A DNA stretch of 64,000 nt, taken from DATBFG01 sp036558645. Lineage in GTDB: Bacteria > Acidobacteriota > Terriglobia > Terriglobales > Acidobacteriaceae. Both the position numbers and the translations under genes were made by a program. The stretch spans positions 17,980-81,979 of the forward strand of contig DATBFG010000019.1 of assembly GCA_036558645.1 (NCBI GenBank). The letters are read 5' to 3'. The notes beneath the pieces were generated by a model. That model was not told the DNA's origin. It made no database searches and was given only the letters and a program-made list of their open reading frames with translations. Positions 63,420 to 64,000 of this stretch are shown one piece after another (the stretch's first letter is position 1; every line of letters begins with the position of its first letter).

Positions 63420-64000
63420 ATGAAGAAGGTTAGCACCGTAGCGGCAGCTCAGACGAAGAATTTTGCAGGGCAGAGACTGACCATCGGACTGGATCTGGGA
63501 GATCGCAACAGCTGGTACTGCGTGGTGGATGAAGCAGGCCGGGTAGTGCTGGAACAGAGAGTGAGCACAACCACGAAGGCCATGCAAGAGGCCTTCAGCA
63601 AGATGCCGCGCAGCCGGATAGCGCTGGAAATCGGGACGCATTCGCCCTGGATCAGTCGCTTGCTCACCGATTTGGGGCATGAAGTGATCGTAGCGAATGC
63701 GCGCAAGGTGCGGCTGATCGGGGAGAGCCGGAAGAAAGATGATCGGCTGGATGCGCAGACGCTAGCGCGGTTGGCCCGGATCGATCCCGAGTTGCTGTAT
63801 CCGGTGCAGCATCGCAGCGCGCAGGCACAAGCCGATCTGATGATGATTCGGGCACGGGCAGGTCTGGTGCGCGCCCGAACCGGGCTGGTGAACAGGGCTC
63901 GTGGACTGGCGAAGAGCTACGGCGAGCGGCTGCGCGGCTGCAACGTGCGCAACATGAATCCGGAAAAAGCCGAAGGCCTGAGCCCGGAGTTGCAGACGGC
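63420..64000 (+). CDS. IS110-family transposase (DEDD), 3' end beyond window
   Basis: 193 codons from the ATG at 63420 to the window end, no stop. The N-terminal RuvC-like DEDD domain is clear: TIGLDLGDRNSWYCVVDEAG (D25), SRIALEIGTHSPW (E70), and KKDDRLDAQTLARLARID (D108, D111), then QAQADLMMIRARAGLVRARTGLVNRARGLAKSYG. IS110 enzymes recombine circular donor DNA into specific targets, some guided by a bridge RNA from the element. The C-terminal serine domain lies beyond the edge. No defect is visible, so this copy may be active. Confidence 0.92.
   Translation, partial: MKKVSTVAAAQTKNFAGQRLTIGLDLGDRNSWYCVVDEAGRVVLEQRVSTTTKAMQEAFSKMPRSRIALEIGTHSPWISRLLTDLGHEVIVANARKVRLIGESRKKDDRLDAQTLARLARIDPELLYPVQHRSAQAQADLMMIRARAGLVRARTGLVNRARGLAKSYGERLRGCNVRNMNPEKAEGLSPELQT

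Overview
The window looks like chromosomal DNA of an acidobacterium of the class Terriglobia. Reasons: moderately high GC, many secreted repeat proteins (GloVer, HAF, FG-GAP/VCBS), Ser/Thr kinases with a C-terminal PD40 propeller, pro-kumamolisin peptidases, an ECF sigma operon ending in DUF4097 proteins, and many intergenic GC-rich palindromes. This assignment rests on gene content only. No rRNA, tRNA, CRISPR array or replication origin was seen.

Layout. 1-8.2 kb (minus strand) carries a ROK sugar kinase cut by the window edge, mutM, a DUF4440 protein, hisS and a gamma-carbonic-anhydrase-like gene, then a four-gene overlapping operon of ECF sigma factor, anti-sigma factor and two LiaF/DUF4097-type envelope proteins. 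8.4-14.3 kb holds a secreted S53 peptidase, a bacterioferritin-like protein and a PD40 Ser/Thr kinase. 14.5-19.3 kb is the glycine cleavage cluster gcvT-gcvH-gcvPA-gcvPB. 19.5-21.4 kb has small housekeeping-type genes. 21.4-26.5 kb is an accessory stretch (VCBS protein, AlkD-like repair protein, RibD-C reductase, DUF4440 protein, B3-type metallo-beta-lactamase fold protein) in which genes are separated, and partly bracketed, by a short hairpin-bearing motif.

26.6-39.5 kb contains a secreted TPR protein, a PD40 propeller plus TonB-C protein, the large subunit of a B12-dependent acyl-CoA mutase, a large VCBS protein, a papain-like protease, a HAD phosphatase and glgC. 39.5-48.8 kb is a run of secreted beta-propeller-like proteins (three GloVer, one HAF, one FG-GAP) around a LuxR-type response regulator. 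48.9-56.2 kb has a methyltransferase, an M28 peptidase, a SulP transporter, a two-gene membrane/outer-membrane pair and an S41 peptidase.

56.2-64 kb is the most unusual part. A broken IS110-type copy lies at 56.3 kb and an apparently intact one runs off the right edge at 63.3 kb. Their non-coding left ends are almost identical and form a long-range stem over the transposase ribosome-binding site. Between them lie DUF1326, a winged-helix/alpha-beta-hydrolase fusion, a Tat-type D-amino-acid-oxidase-like protein whose signature motifs are in circularly permuted order, a multicopper oxidase whose copper motifs are also in swapped order, and a small secreted protein bracketed by inward-facing copies of the 21-26 kb motif.

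All calls come from reading the sequence; no database search was run.
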